64,000 bases of DNA from Roridomyces roridus (taxonomy: Eukaryota > Basidiomycota > Agaricomycetes > Agaricales > Mycenaceae): contig JARKIF010000031.1 in the NCBI GenBank assembly GCA_029378245.1, positions 248,001 through 312,000 of the forward strand. Direction: 5' to 3'. Below the pieces are notes generated by a model that did no database searches, was not told where the DNA came from, and saw only the letters and a list, made by a program, of their open reading frames with translations. A program made the position numbers and the translations under genes. Shown in pieces: positions 42,056 through 53,307 of this stretch (positions within the stretch are counted from its first letter, which is position 1; each line of letters opens with the position of its first letter).

Positions 42056-43277
42056 TCAATCCATGAAATCCAGTACAGAAAACCCAAACTCCTTCTGAAA
42101 TTCCGTGGTCGGATACTCATCCCAGATCCCATGCACCTTCTTCCACGATTGATCGACCAGAAGGCATGCTTTCAAAGTGGGACAAGCATCGGCCAAGGTC
42201 TGCAGAGCTTGTCGATCGCTCTCAGCGTCAATGACGAAGCGATCGACATGGCGTGTTGCGTAGCCATACGCGAAATTCAATTCGAAGTGCTCCAGGCGAG
42301 TGAGCAGCGGAAGGCGACTTGCAATGTCGTGTATTACATTCTGAAATCACGGCTGTCATGTCAATCAAGTCGTATAATGCAGAGCGAACAGATACTTACG
42401 GGGTTCATTCGATTCCCTTGGTCCCAGCATCGGATTCGGAGTTGTGTGACAAACGGCATGTGCTGCGGTAATAAACGGAGTGCCCTTTGCAAAGTTTCAG
42501 CTGGTCGCCTAATCGGGTTACAGGTGTCGATAGAGATCGCGAAAGGAAGCTCGGGGTTGGCCAGGGAACGCAATGCTCCGTAATCCGTCGGGTCCAGCGA
42601 TGCAACCACTGTTCGAAGATTGCGCGTGGAAAATGCGGGCAGAAGAGCAGATGTACCACGATAATGTTGCAGGTTTGGTAGCATCGGCGCAGTCCAATCG
42701 GAATCAGATACGGCGTAAGGTCCCTGGACAGGCCAGAGACGGAGATGCGTTATAGTCGGATTACGGCTCAAAAATTGGGTGACATTCTGCACCCGAATTT
42801 TGTGGCTTGGAATGGATATATAACACTTGACGAGTAAGGGGAACGTCAAGCGATCGAGTCGATGGAGAAATGTCTCGTAGCAGTAGGTGCCACTGGTGAC
42901 TTGAAGAGAAAAATAGTCGATAAATTTGAGTAATTCCAGCGCCTTGAGCAGCGAGTCATAGGTAGACTTGGCGTAGTTGAGTCTACAGAGGTTCGTCAGG
43001 GACAACCCCAAGATGTAGGAGTTAAAGCGGGGAGATACCGATGTAGAATTATTAGCGCCCTCGTAGCACTTGCTCGCCCGGGGTCGTTAATGATTGATTG
43101 CGAAAAGGCGTCGACACTAGTACTCTCTCCGAGGACAACCGTCCGATTGAGGATCGGCAGGGTGATTGCCTGAATATATTTGGAGGTCCGACAAAGGGTG
43201 GCCTGATCGGCCCGCGGGGTGAGCTCGATGAGCTCGATGAGGAGTTCGTTTGGGAGCCCGCCACGTGTCAGGAGCAT
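42056..43277 (-). CDS. F-box-like/LRR-type protein, copy 5 (intact, 368 aa)
   Basis: Exons 43039-43277, 42400-42982 and 42056-42340 give 369 codons in phase. Start MLLTRGGLPNELLIELIELT, lacking the MVLTRRA-type basic linker seen in copies 1-4; F-box-like motif PRADQATLCRTSKYIQAITL. Leucine-rich part: LDRLTFPLLVKCYISI, FLSRNPTITHLRLW, MLPNLQHYRGTSALLPAF. Tail: ACPTLKACLLVDQSWKKVHG and FGFSVLDFMD. The leader (TGACGGCGGAGTTTGTGTGC) is shared with copy 6. Expected to act as an SCF substrate adaptor; no lesion. Confidence 0.82.
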
Positions 43278-43345
43278 GTTGGTGGTCGAAAACGAAGAGA
43301 AGTCAAACAAATGCACACAAACTCCGCCGTCAGCCAAAATGGGAA
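43278..43345 (-). promoter_or_regulatory. Shared leader upstream of F-box copy 5
   Basis: The minus strand reads TGGCTGACGGCGGAGTTTGT, then GTGCATTTGTTTGACTTCTC, then CACCAAC before the ATG. The block GGCGGAGTTT is the same as in the BTB leaders, and the following block is nearly identical to that of F-box copy 6. Confidence 0.5.
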
Positions 43346-43529
43346 GCGCTAATGTTTTATGAACTAGGCAATCCGTACATCCTTGGATAATATATTAGAT
43401 TTGAACTCTGTGTGACTTCTCTCTTCTGATCTTTTGAAGTGTGAACTTCACGTCCAGACTCCACTAAGTACCAACGGGTTTCCAAGTAACTGACGAGTGC
43501 TGCTCTGAGCGACTCACCTATCTCCGATG

Positions 43530-44668
43530 CTACGACACTTTAGTGGGACGAGGCATAAAGCTCGATCCGATGGCCGCAGTCTTCACCTGCTCCAGCTCCT
43601 CCCACGGTGGCAAATCATACATCTGCGGCAGCTGATCCCAGAAAGCCTGGCGTGTCGATCGGTAGTTTGCCCTCAGAGCGGGAAGACAGACGGCGCAGAG
43701 ACCTTCAAGCATCTCCCAGCTACCGTCATTCTCCCACACGGACATCGGGGAGCGGAATGTGAGGGTGGAACCGGACGCATCCTTTGTATATCTCCCATTG
43801 CCGTGTACCGTTCCACAGAACATGCAGAGGGGGTGGTACAGCCGTCTATCTCGGACGGTTCGACAAGGAATTTGAGCATCTCGAACTCTGTCTGACAGTA
43901 CAGAGCGTGCCCTTTCGTGAAGGATTTGAGGTCCCGTGCACTGAGAGTCGAGAAGACACCGTTGTAGGTCGCCCCGGAGAAGATATCATAACCTTGCTCG
44001 AAAGATGACGAGAGGTTGTAAAACACGTTGGGGAGAAGCCAGCTGGCGTCGACCTCTTGGAAAAGTTGGATGGCATAAATCTCGAGTGCGGCACTGTCTG
44101 TGGACCAGTCCCACGACACAATATCGCTCAGGGCTATGCGATCGACGTCGACGTCGCCGTTTGAGCGGTCCCAAATACTGCTGGCTGTATCCCAACGCTG
44201 CAGCTTAGTGTCACACCCAGAAGTGAGGTGAACAAGAGCGCGACGGTGAAGATATTCGACGCCATATTTGTGACTCAGACGCAGACAGCCAGCAGCGATG
44301 GCGAATTCCGTCGGAGAGGGGAATGGCGGGAAGAATCTCCAAGAGAAAGATGAGAAACGTGGACGGAAAGGGAGCCGAAACACGCACTCGGGATCGAAGA
44401 TCGCCTTCAAGAACACTCTGACCTCCATCTCAGAATCAGGGAGAGAAACAAATGGGCATCCGTCGACCAGCTCTGAGTCGGGAGGCTGCGGAAACGATAG
44501 CATGTCCTGAAAGACTGGGGATCGCGAAGCCAGAATGCCGCGATAGACGCGAAACTGGCTGCTCCCAGCCTGGATAATGAGATTCCCGTCGGAGAACCAA
44601 AGCTCCTCGACGCGTTGGGTCGGTGTTGGCTGAGTGGCTGCCGAGTCTGAGTCTGACGGAGCGTCCAT
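43530..44668 (-). pseudogene. BTB/POZ protein, copy K, one frameshift near the C-terminus
   Basis: Start MDAPSDSDSAATQPTPTQRV at 44668; family intron 44337-44387. The BTB core (LIIQAGSSQFRVYRGILASR, CPFVSLPDSEMEVRVFLKAI) and the middle (LFQEVDASWLLPNVFYNLSS) are intact through CTTPSACSVERYTAMGDIQR. Between about 43755 and 43790 roughly 4 nt are missing relative to copy D, and the rest (FRSPMSVWENDGSWEM, CAVC, FWDQLPQMYDLPPWEELEQV) is in another frame. Without correction the protein would end in about 25 unrelated residues and lose the C-x2-C part. Could be a young pseudogene, an allele or a sequencing error. Confidence 0.7.
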
Positions 44669-45016
44669 GATGGTGAGAGACAAAGCGTGATTTGAAACTC
44701 CGACAGGCGCGTGCCGTGCCGTAACCCACTGCGTGCCGTAGCTGCAGCCTGCGAAGCAGGTGTTCTCGCACTTGTCTCGCACCCGAAAATTTGGACCATG
44801 CAAGATGTCAAAGTCTCCTGAGGGACATTGTAATTATGATTATCCTCTCATCGTCCACAAAAATTGGCATCCCCGAAGAAATTTCGCCGCCCATTTTTCA
44901 ATCTTCCGCAATCTCTGCATTGAGAGCGATACCCAGGCGCTTGTCAACCATCTTTAAAAACTCGAGTGAAAAGGGTGCGATCGGTGCCAAGGAGGAAAAG
45001 ACATACGACACGAGTC

Positions 45017-46092
45017 TCAAGCAAGCCACCACCGACTCCCGAGCACCGCTTCTCTGTTCTTTTCCAATTCTTCCCAGTCCGGCAAGCGGTAGATTTCTGG
45101 AAGCTTGTTCCAGAATCTCTGGGGTGCTGCTTGGTGCCGATCCTGCATGGACGCAAGGCAAACGGGGCACATGTCCTCCAACGACTCCCAGTCGTCATCG
45201 TGCCACAAACCGAGAGGCATGCATGGAAAAGCGGGGATCATCCCTTGCAAAGTTTCGATCGCAACGAGTCTCGCCTTGCGGCACTGGGAAATCGAGGCGC
45301 ACCCGTGAATCTCGTGCGGATGACTCGCAAAAGCTGCTATTATATCGGTCGTTGAAGCGCGGCATTGTAGGTGCTGGCCGGCCAAGCAACGTTTGAGATC
45401 CTCGGGGCTCAGGTTGATCTCGAACTTGTCGGCCTCGCAGATGAGCTCCTCGAGATTTCCGTCCAAGACCGCAGAGAGGCGATAGAACGCATAGGGCAAA
45501 ATCCATGTCGCTTCCACCTCCTGTGCAAGCTGAATGACAGAAATTTGTTGAGCCAGCGTAGACAAGTATGGCCAAGATACGATCTCAGATACGAAGCGGT
45601 TCTTGGGGGAATCTGGGTCGCTCGATTCGTAGAAATTGGCACCATCCCAGTCGGCCAGGTTGGTGCGATAACGAGAGGATAAATGGACGAGTGCGCGCAC
45701 GCGAAGCTGGTCCACCCCGTATTTGTTGCTGAGGCGGAGACATCCCCGAATAATGTCATACGTCGTCTGTGCAGGAAACGGTTTGAAGTACCTGTACCAG
45801 TGTTATCGATGAAAGAGACAATAAGAAAAGTAACACACTCGAGATCAAATATGGCTCTCAAGAACACGGTAGCCTCTACTGGATCGTCATGAAGGCGCAC
45901 GAGTGGGCATCCCTCGACGAGTTCCGACTCGCCGGGAGGCTGGGGCAATGACAGCATGTCCTCGAAGATGGGAGATCGCGCCGCCAGGATTCCGCCATAA
46001 ACGCGAAACTGAGTATTGCCGGCCTGAAGGACAATGTTTCCATCCTTGAACCAGAGCTCGGGGATGCGCTGAGGCTCGGTGTCGACTTCCAT
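45017..46092 (-). CDS. BTB/POZ domain protein, copy L (intact, 342 aa)
   Basis: Exons 45839-46092 and 45017-45791 flank a 47-nt intron. Start MEVDTEPQRIPELWFKDGNI. BTB core: IVLQAGNTQFRVYGGILAAR, SPIFEDMLSLPQPPGESELV, CPLVRLHDDPVEATVFLRAI. Middle: LAQEVEATWILPYAFYRLSA. C-terminal module: GCASISQC, CPVC and FWNKLPEIYRLPDWEELEKN, where Tyr-Gly-Leu-Pro is Tyr-Arg-Leu-Pro and the usual Met is Asn. The leader GGAGTGTCAATCACTCTTGG precedes the ATG. Closest to copies A, B and M. Confidence 0.86.
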
Positions 46093-46293
46093 GTGGTGGT
46101 AAGAGCCAAGAGTGATTGACACTCCAGCATCAAACACGTACTCAAAGCGCAACAAATGAGACGCGTGAACGGTAAATTTTACCCTTTTGGATTTGAATAT
46201 GGAGTATTATTCCCTCCATGTATCTAAGACATGCCCGCTTGATGTGTTGAATCTTCTCAAGTAACTACTAGTACGTCTGTGCCTCACGCAACC

Positions 46294-46727
46294 CTAGAGC
46301 TCAATGAAGTCAGACAAACCCGCTGACCTCTCGAACTCTTCACATGCAAATTCCTCCCACTTTGTATCATCGTCCTTCATCCATGTTCTAATGCCTGTGA
46401 ACTATGTGCATGAAAAATTAGATGAGGAAACGTGAGGCCTCTACGTATATAGCAGCCTTGCAAATCCGGAGCTGCGTCGAACCAAGCTTTTACAGCACCT
46501 GTGTGTTCGTAGGCAAGGTAAAGGCCTCTTGACTCGCAGCGATACAACAATTCGACGAAAGACAGTTCAATGCGATAGAATTTTAACTCAGGCGAGAAAA
46601 TCGCGGCAGGCACTGTGTGAGAGCGGCTACGAAGGTCTAGAGGAAGCACGGGACGTCGACGGAGAGATGCAAGATCCCACAGATTATTGTGCATGCACGA
46701 GGCTGCTGCGTCTCGGAGTCCGGGCAA
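46294..46727 (-). pseudogene. Orphan F-box-protein tail, second copy
   Basis: The minus strand encodes HTVPAAIFSPELKFYRIELS, YEHTGAVKAWFDAAPDLQGC and, after a possible intron, WMKDDDTKWEEFACEEFERS ending SAGLSDFIEL with a TAG at 46294-46296. These match the last exons of the F-box gene whose C-terminal half lies just upstream (46.8-47.8 kb). No head exon is attached, so it looks like a tandem partial duplication of that tail. Confidence 0.6.
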
Positions 46728-46793
46728 AAGCGTGCATGAATGTTATTGGTCCCATTTTTACAACGGAGATGTCTTGTACGCTGGAAAGACTGA

Positions 46794-49700
46794 TCAAATG
46801 GGAATAAATTCCGACAATCCAGCCAAGGTCTCGAAGTCTCCCCGCAGATGTTCCTCCCATTTCCCTTTCTCCTTCATCCACGCCCTGTTGCCTATGAACA
46901 TTGAGTCTGAATTTAAGCTCGGAAATTGCTCTACATACCTATACAGCAGCCTCGCAATCTGGGAGCCACGCCGGACCACGCTTGTACAGCCTCTGTGTGT
47001 TTGTTTGTAGACACAGCAAAGTGTTCTTGACTCGCGGTAATATCGCCCATGCGCGGAAGATGGTTCAACGCGATATAACGCAGGCGAGAAAACTGTGGCA
47101 GGCACTCGGTGATGGCAGTTATGAAGACCTGAACAAATCGTGGGTTAGCCAGTTTGAAATGAACTATGGGTGGACTCGCCGTCGTGTTTCTCTCCGAGCT
47201 CCGAGACAAGGGTTTTGCTCCGCAGCTGAAGGCTTCTCGAACCTGGCACGCGCGATGTCATGTCCATCCAGAGCCCCCGTATGGCTCCATCGTCAAACTT
47301 GAACATGTCGAGGGAGAGTGCAATTTTGCAAAAGGGAGACCACGACTCCGAGTGGTCGCCGATTTGAAAAGCTCGATTTTTGGAATGTTCGGGGACGCAA
47401 CCACGAGGCGAGCGGCCTCCAGACTGCTCATGGAGAACAGGTCGAGAAACTGCCCTGTTCCCCGGTAGAACTGGACCTCTGGCAATAGGGCCTGTTCGAT
47501 GGGGGGAGGGGGTGAGGCATCGGGCGCTTCGCTGGAGAAGGCCCAGAGACGAAGATAAATCAGATCCGAGTGCTGAGCAAGAAAGCGGGCGATGGAGGAT
47601 ACTTGGGGATCGCCTGACGAAACAAAGTGAAAGAGCGACAGCCGCGGAAAGATGAGTGAGGAGAGACCCCCGATGAAGTCTCGAGATGGACCGCAGTCGT
47701 GAGCAACGAGACCCGGTCACCCTGGAGTCTTTTCATTAAGCCCATAGATTTGAAGAGCAGATCGAGATCTTCTGTGGTCTCCGATTCCACCAGCACCTGG
47801 GGCAATGATACATCACCCTCGGTCCCTGGCCAACTCTACCGTGATGTATGAATCCCGGTCGTTGGCCAAGGTCCGTGATGTATCACTTTTGGTCGTCCAA
47901 ATCCGGCTGAGCATGCCAAGCTCACAACGAGCATGGGGCCATGGCCGTTGTCGCCCACGACGAGCTTGAGACATCCCTTTTGGGAAGTGGATGACATAAG
48001 CTGTCGGAAATCATGCTCGACGATCAAGCAACGCTTGTCGTCGCCATCAACGATGAGCATCCTCGTCCGATGCCTAAATCCAATAAAATACGGTAAAAAT
48101 TGGGAAAAATTACAGCTGGTAGCGAGTACATGAGGTTATTGAATGTACTAGTGCAGTAAGCGTTCCAGATTGGGAACTAAGAGCTATTGACGGCGCACGT
48201 CCACGACGATTGCCCATCACCCCGGCGCTACCAGGCCAGGCGTGCTGCTGTGGGCTTCCACGCACCGACGTCCTCTCATGGCTTTTGAGAGCTTCTCCGT
48301 AGCGAGATCCTCCCTCTCGCACTCGGCGTCAGGCCGCCAGCTGCGAGCCACACTCTCAGCACACGCTCTGCAGGCACCGCTGAGGAGATGACAAGGCCGC
48401 TGTGACGCCCACCCCGCCCTCATTCAGCGCAGCCTAACGAGAGGAGTCGATGGAGCAGTAGCATGTGCGGACAGGTCAACGGGTAGCGGGTCGACGGCGA
48501 GCATGGCGCTCCCCGGGCGAAAGCCCGGACATAGGCATGGGCGCCCAGATAGGGCTGCGGGTCGTCAATGGGAGAGTGAGGCGTACGTGGTCCTTATGGG
48601 ACGAGTACAATATGCGTGCGGACGAGACCGTGGTGGAAACGGGGGCAACAGCGGGGGCGTGGGCGTGGGCAGGGGACGGGGCGGATGGGAAACAAGAAGG
48701 GGCGGAACGGTGGGCCTGTTTGGAGGGTGTGGGGCTGGGAGGAGGACGTCGGCTCGAGAGCAAGCGGGGAATCGGTGGGAACAGTTGAGCCCACGGGAGT
48801 CTGCCAGCGACCACGTCGTTTTGGGTCTGTGCTACAGGTGCCCCTGGTCTTTTCGAGGGGTGCACGGGAGGGTGGTCACAAAAGGGCGCGGGAAACGACC
48901 GGGAGGGCTAGCAGTAGCTTGTTTGAGCCGCAGAGAAGAAGCTCAGCTGGTCCCGCCGAGTGCCTATGGGTAAGACTCCGCGTACAAGACCCAGCAAGCT
49001 TCAGTTACTCGTGGTGCGATTTCCTGAGCAGAAAGGTCAGCTCTCCAGCGGGGAAATAGTCCAGAACCCTCGGGGCGGCGTGGCAGAGTTCGTTTCAAAT
49101 GAGCTCGATGCAACTCCAGCGAGCAGTGATCAGGATGAAGGAGCTCAGCGGGAGGATACGTGGCGGACATTGACGTAGCTCTGGCCCCCGAAGCGAAGGT
49201 CTGGGCAGGCTAAAAGACGCACCATACACCCTGAGTACAGCGTTCATCCATCTCCCGAAGTTTTGAGGCATTTGAGAGAGTGCACGGCTTGCACGAAAGC
49301 GAGGATGGTGGTGGGAGGAGAGATGATGGGCCGGCAGAAGTACAGCCACATATCTTCCCTTTCTGGACGACTCCGTGGAACTCGCATCCGTTCGTATGCG
49401 ACAGAAATGTCGTGAATTCCCTAACGGCACTCATTTCCTAGCTCATCACTGTGTTGAATTTCGGGGAGACCTCAGGGAAGTCCAAAAACCTACCATCCAT
49501 TATCAGCATAAATCAGAATCACAGCCAAATGGCCTCGGCAACAAGTCCAGCAATTTTCTACGGTGCGAACTTCATTTTACCTGTCCGTAGGTTGTCAGTC
49601 TGACCAATGCCTGCTAGATTTTGTGGTCAGAATGTGCGCTAATAAAGACAGGGTTCGCTTGTGACTGACACCACATTTCCACACGTGTAACTTTTGCTAC

Positions 49701-52028
49701 GCAGCGATTGGTGCCTAACGGCACCTGTGGGCCTCGTTTACTCCCTTGAAAGGTCGATTTTCAACTCAGGACTTCGAAATTCTGGGGGGTCAAAAATCAG
49801 GTTTGTATTAGATGCATTTTATCTTGAGACCTGTATCGCGGATGTAGCTCAACGAAGCAAGAAAAGGGCTCCCCCGGATAATCAGAAAAAGAGGATATAA
49901 GTTGCCCGGCGGTTGGTTGAGTATGTGGCAAGAAATAACGCGAACATTTCTGGGTGGTCGGTAAGCGTTGGGCAGCACTAGGTATTACCATATTGCTCGA
50001 AGGTCGGTTTCATGCTCTCCGGTGTTCCACATCCAAACTCATGTTCAGATTTGGTTCATCCCCATTCAATTCGACTCTACATTGGTCCAAGAGAGCAACG
50101 AGCAAGGCAGGGACCGTCTCAAGGCACCATATTCGACGAAAACACCGTGAAGGCAGGTAGATCAAACGGTTGTTCAGGCCTCCTGCCTCTCATACTTCAC
50201 CTTTTGACCGGGTGTTGACATTCTTGACCATCCAATGTATTGTATGTACATCCCAGCACAGCACTTCCTACAATAGGCTGCGGCAAATGTTCAGAAGCAA
50301 TGAAAAAGCCCATGTCGGGCCGTCGGGACTGGTGCCGGCAGTTCTGGCTTGGCATCGGCTAGCTGATTCCTGACAGCTGATCGACGTCGGATTCTCGCAT
50401 ATCGACGATGGATCATACGTCGCCGACAATGCCGAAGCAATCACTCAGTTTTGTCCAAGTAGAATGGCATTACAAGTCTGGAATACATGATTTCGTCAAC
50501 TGAATTGTGAGACTGAGGTATGCGGTTCCAAAACTGCCTTGCGTGTCGTGCTGCAGAGGAAAGCGCGCCAGAAGACTCGATTGGTGATGCCGGCCACGGC
50601 GAAGAGGAGACAACAGATGAGCAACGGGATTAGGTTCGACTTTGAGAAGTAAATCACAGACAATGGAGTAGGAAATGGAGGGTTGCGCTGTTTCTAAGCG
50701 GACGGGGAGAGCAGAACAGGAACGAGGCGCAGAGTACGAGTAGAACCGGCAACAGAAGCGGGTGCGGAGTAGACCCACTGCTGCCTGGGACAATTTCGAG
50801 AGCCTGGACATTCGGGGATGCAACTGGGGCGCAGCAGGAGGCAAGCAAGAGTTTTCCAGCAACGTCACGGTCCCCGATGAGCGACAAGGGCAGAAGAATC
50901 ACCTGCACAGAGATCAGCACTCTCAGACAGAATGGAGGCTGAGATCTGGAGAAGCCAGTGCGCCAGCAGCGGGAGAACGATGCATGCCGAAGCGGGCGCA
51001 GTACCGCGAGGCTGGAATATGGCTCGACCGCCACCATCGTCACGGAGATGAGACACATCCGTCGAGAGACCCAAAGGGCATGGGCTTCGTGCGAGCGCTG
51101 ACGGAAGAGGCGGACAAAGGGCAGGCCGAGCCAGCAACGCAGCGAAAATTGAGCGGTGGATAACGCTCGAAATGCTGATCGGACGCACCTAATACCTGGT
51201 CCCAGTCCGTTTTAGATGCCCAAGAGTCGGTTCCTGAAGCGAAAAGCCCTGGGGCGCAAAGCCCAGCGCGAAACAGGCCAGGGATTCCGAAGAAATGTAG
51301 CTCATCTGCCACGTTTCCAGAGGGCGCGACGGGATGTAGAAAGTGTGAGTGTACTCCCAGTTGTAGGGACGGCAAGTGTATTGAGTAAGGAAGGCAACTG
51401 CAGCCGGAACGGGAGGAGGAGCCAGCCCGGTCGAGGGAGGAAGCGAGGGAGGGTGATCGTAACATATGTAAACAAAGTTCCTAATTGAGCGAAGGCGGGC
51501 CGCCCTCGTGCACGGGCCATTAGGCGCAATCAGGCGCGTGAACAGCGAGCGGGAGAGCGCATGGGAGAGCACGCGGCAAGGAGGGCACCCGCATTTGGGT
51601 GGTACCACGCGAACAAGTGTGATACATCACGCACCTTGGCCACCGACCGGTATTCATGCATCACAGTCCAGTCGGTCAACGACCAACCTGTGATACATCA
51701 AAACCCCGTATAAGCCTGCCGATTCAGCTCTGTGAAAGGTTATAGTGAGCCCGACAAGAGGTATAAGAGAGGTACATACCTGGCCGTGAACAGTAGCATC
51801 CGTACAGCATCTGCTCTCTCAGGGCTCTTGATCATACCCGCTTGAAGAAGAAAACGCGCTGATCATTTCCGGGCGATCCTCCTGCGGCCTGAGGACCACT
51901 TGGCGATTGAGGATGGGGATTGTGAGCACATGAAAAAGCTTGGAAGCGCGACAGATGGCGGCTTGGTATGCGGTCCGCGTATCGAGGATGACCTTGGCGA
52001 GTAATTCGTTTGGGACTTTGGTACTCAT
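46794..52028 (-). pseudogene. F-box-like protein, copy 6, split by a 3.9 kb TIR element
   Basis: The head is at about 51708-52028: ATG at 52028, MSTKVPNELLAKVILDTRTA, ICRASKLFHVLTIPILNRQV, then a one-base frameshift and GMIKSPERADAVRMLLFTAR with a GTATGT donor. The rest is at 46794-47798: VESETTEDLDLLFKSMGLMK, LSSLIFPRLSLFHFV, IARFLAQHSDLIYLRLWAFS, EVQFYRGTGQFLDLFS, WSGVAPRLRGCCIG, AWMKEKGKWEEHL and a TGA at 46794-46796. Head and tail belong to one gene because the element lies exactly where exon 2 should run on. Frame changes in the tail (near 47695 and 47260) show further decay. Confidence 0.75.
47799..51707. mobile_element. 3.9 kb element with about 90-bp terminal inverted repeats
   Basis: The left end (47799 on) and the reverse complement of the right end (to 51707) align over about 90 bp: GGGG, then TGATACATCAC against TGATGTATCAC, GTGATGTATGAATCCCGGTC against GTGATGCATGAATACCGGTC, and GGCCAAGGTCCGTGATGTAT against GGCCAAGGTGCGTGATGTAT. 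The motif GTGATRYATCAC recurs within each end. No transposase or other domain was recognised in the about 3.7 kb interior, which is GC-rich with many short frames, so it looks non-autonomous. No clear target duplication was found. Confidence 0.7.
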
Positions 52029-52095
52029 CCGAGATGGTGGTCGGAGGAAAGAGATGTCAAACAGATGCACACAAAATCCGCCATCAAGCAAAACG
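52029..52095 (-). promoter_or_regulatory. Shared leader upstream of F-box copy 6
   Basis: The minus strand reads CCCGTTTTGCTTGATGGCGG, then ATTTTGTGTGCATCTGTTTG and ACATCTCTTTCC before the ATG. It aligns closely with the leader of F-box copy 5 and shares TTGATGGCGGA-TTT with the BTB leaders. Confidence 0.5.
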
Positions 52096-52136
52096 GGAAG
52101 CGAATATTGTATGTAAGGACACGCGTACAAGAGACT

Positions 52137-53186
52137 TCAAGAATGCCACCAATGGACAGTGCCAAGGGCCGCGACTCTCATCTTCTCCAATTCCGCCCAG
52201 CTCGGCAAACCGTACATCTGTGGAAGATCGTCCCAAAAACTCTTCCGGGCCTCCTCCAACGCCGAACTGCAGCTGGAGCACGGCTCGCCTGGTACACGAT
52301 ACCAGTCCTCCTCAGACCACACACCAAGAGGTATGGTCGGATACTCCTGGATCTCCGTGCTCAAAGCAGCGACCGCGGCGAGCCTCGCCTCACGACAGTT
52401 TGCCGCGGATTTGCAGCCCTGAATATCGTGCGGCGGGTTGGACAAGGACGGTAAAATGACCGTGGCGGCAGAAAGGGTTTGTAGGTGATGCCCTCTCAGG
52501 AAGCGGGTCAAGTCTTCGGAGCTTAGGCTAGCTCCATCGCGTAACAGATCTGCGAATCCATCCTTTAGTTGAGCGGAAAGATCATAGAGGGCACAAGGTA
52601 GAATCCAAGGCGCTTCAACCTCCGGGTGAGCTGTATGACGGCAATGTGCTGGCATAAGTCGATGACCTGCGAGTTCCATGGCCAGGATACGATTTCGGAT
52701 ACATTGCGATTGGGGAACCCATATTGAAATCGGCATGTGTCGCGTTCAGCCAATGAAGTGCGGTAGCGAGATGAGAGATGGACCAGGGCACGCAGACGAA
52801 GGTGTTCCACCTCGTACTTGTGACTGAGACGGAGACATCCTTGGATAATCGGGTACTGCGTCGGTGCAGGAAACGGCTTGAAGAAGTTGAGGCAGATTGA
52901 AAGACTGTCCGGTAGATACGACACAGGACACGCACTTTGAGTCAAAGATGGCCCTCAAGAAGACTGAAACCTCGCTTCCTGCGTCCGGGAGCCTCACGAG
53001 CGGGCACCCCTCGACGAGTTCCGCCTCGGGTGGTTGGGGGAACGATAGCATGTCTCGAAAGATGGGCGAGGTCCCGGCTAGAATGCCGCGATACACGCGG
53101 AACATGCTATTGCCTGCTTGGATGACGATGTTTCCGTCCTCGAACCAAAGCTCAGCGGCGCGTTGAGGTGTGTTGTCGACTTGCAT
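52137..53186 (-). pseudogene. BTB/POZ protein, copy M, one-base frameshift
   Basis: Start MQVDNTPQRAAELWFEDGNI at 53186; the family intron ends before FFKPFPAPTQYPIIQGCLRL. The BTB core is intact (NSMFRVYRGILAGTSPIFRD, CPLVRLPDAGSEVSVFLRAI). At about 52621-52626 the conserved Arg-Glu-Val-Glu codons lack one G: plus-strand TCCGGG where TCCCGGG is needed. Restoring it continues into EVEAPWILPCALYDLSAQLK, GCKSAANC, CSSC and FWDDLPQMYGLPSWAELEKM, ending at 52137. Everything else is complete, so this is either a very young pseudogene or a base-call error. Confidence 0.75.
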
Positions 53187-53307
53187 GTGGTGGGAGAAGA
53201 CAAGAGTGATTGAAACTCCGCCGCATCAAACACGTAATCAAGCCACAACAAATAAGACGCGTAAACAATTTCTCGGCATCTTGGTTCGATGAGGAATAGT
53301 TGCATTA

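Noticed and set aside
47900..51600. Transposase gene inside the 3.9 kb element
   Set aside because: Several frames of 90-150 codons exist but none shows a DDE, helicase or other known motif by eye.
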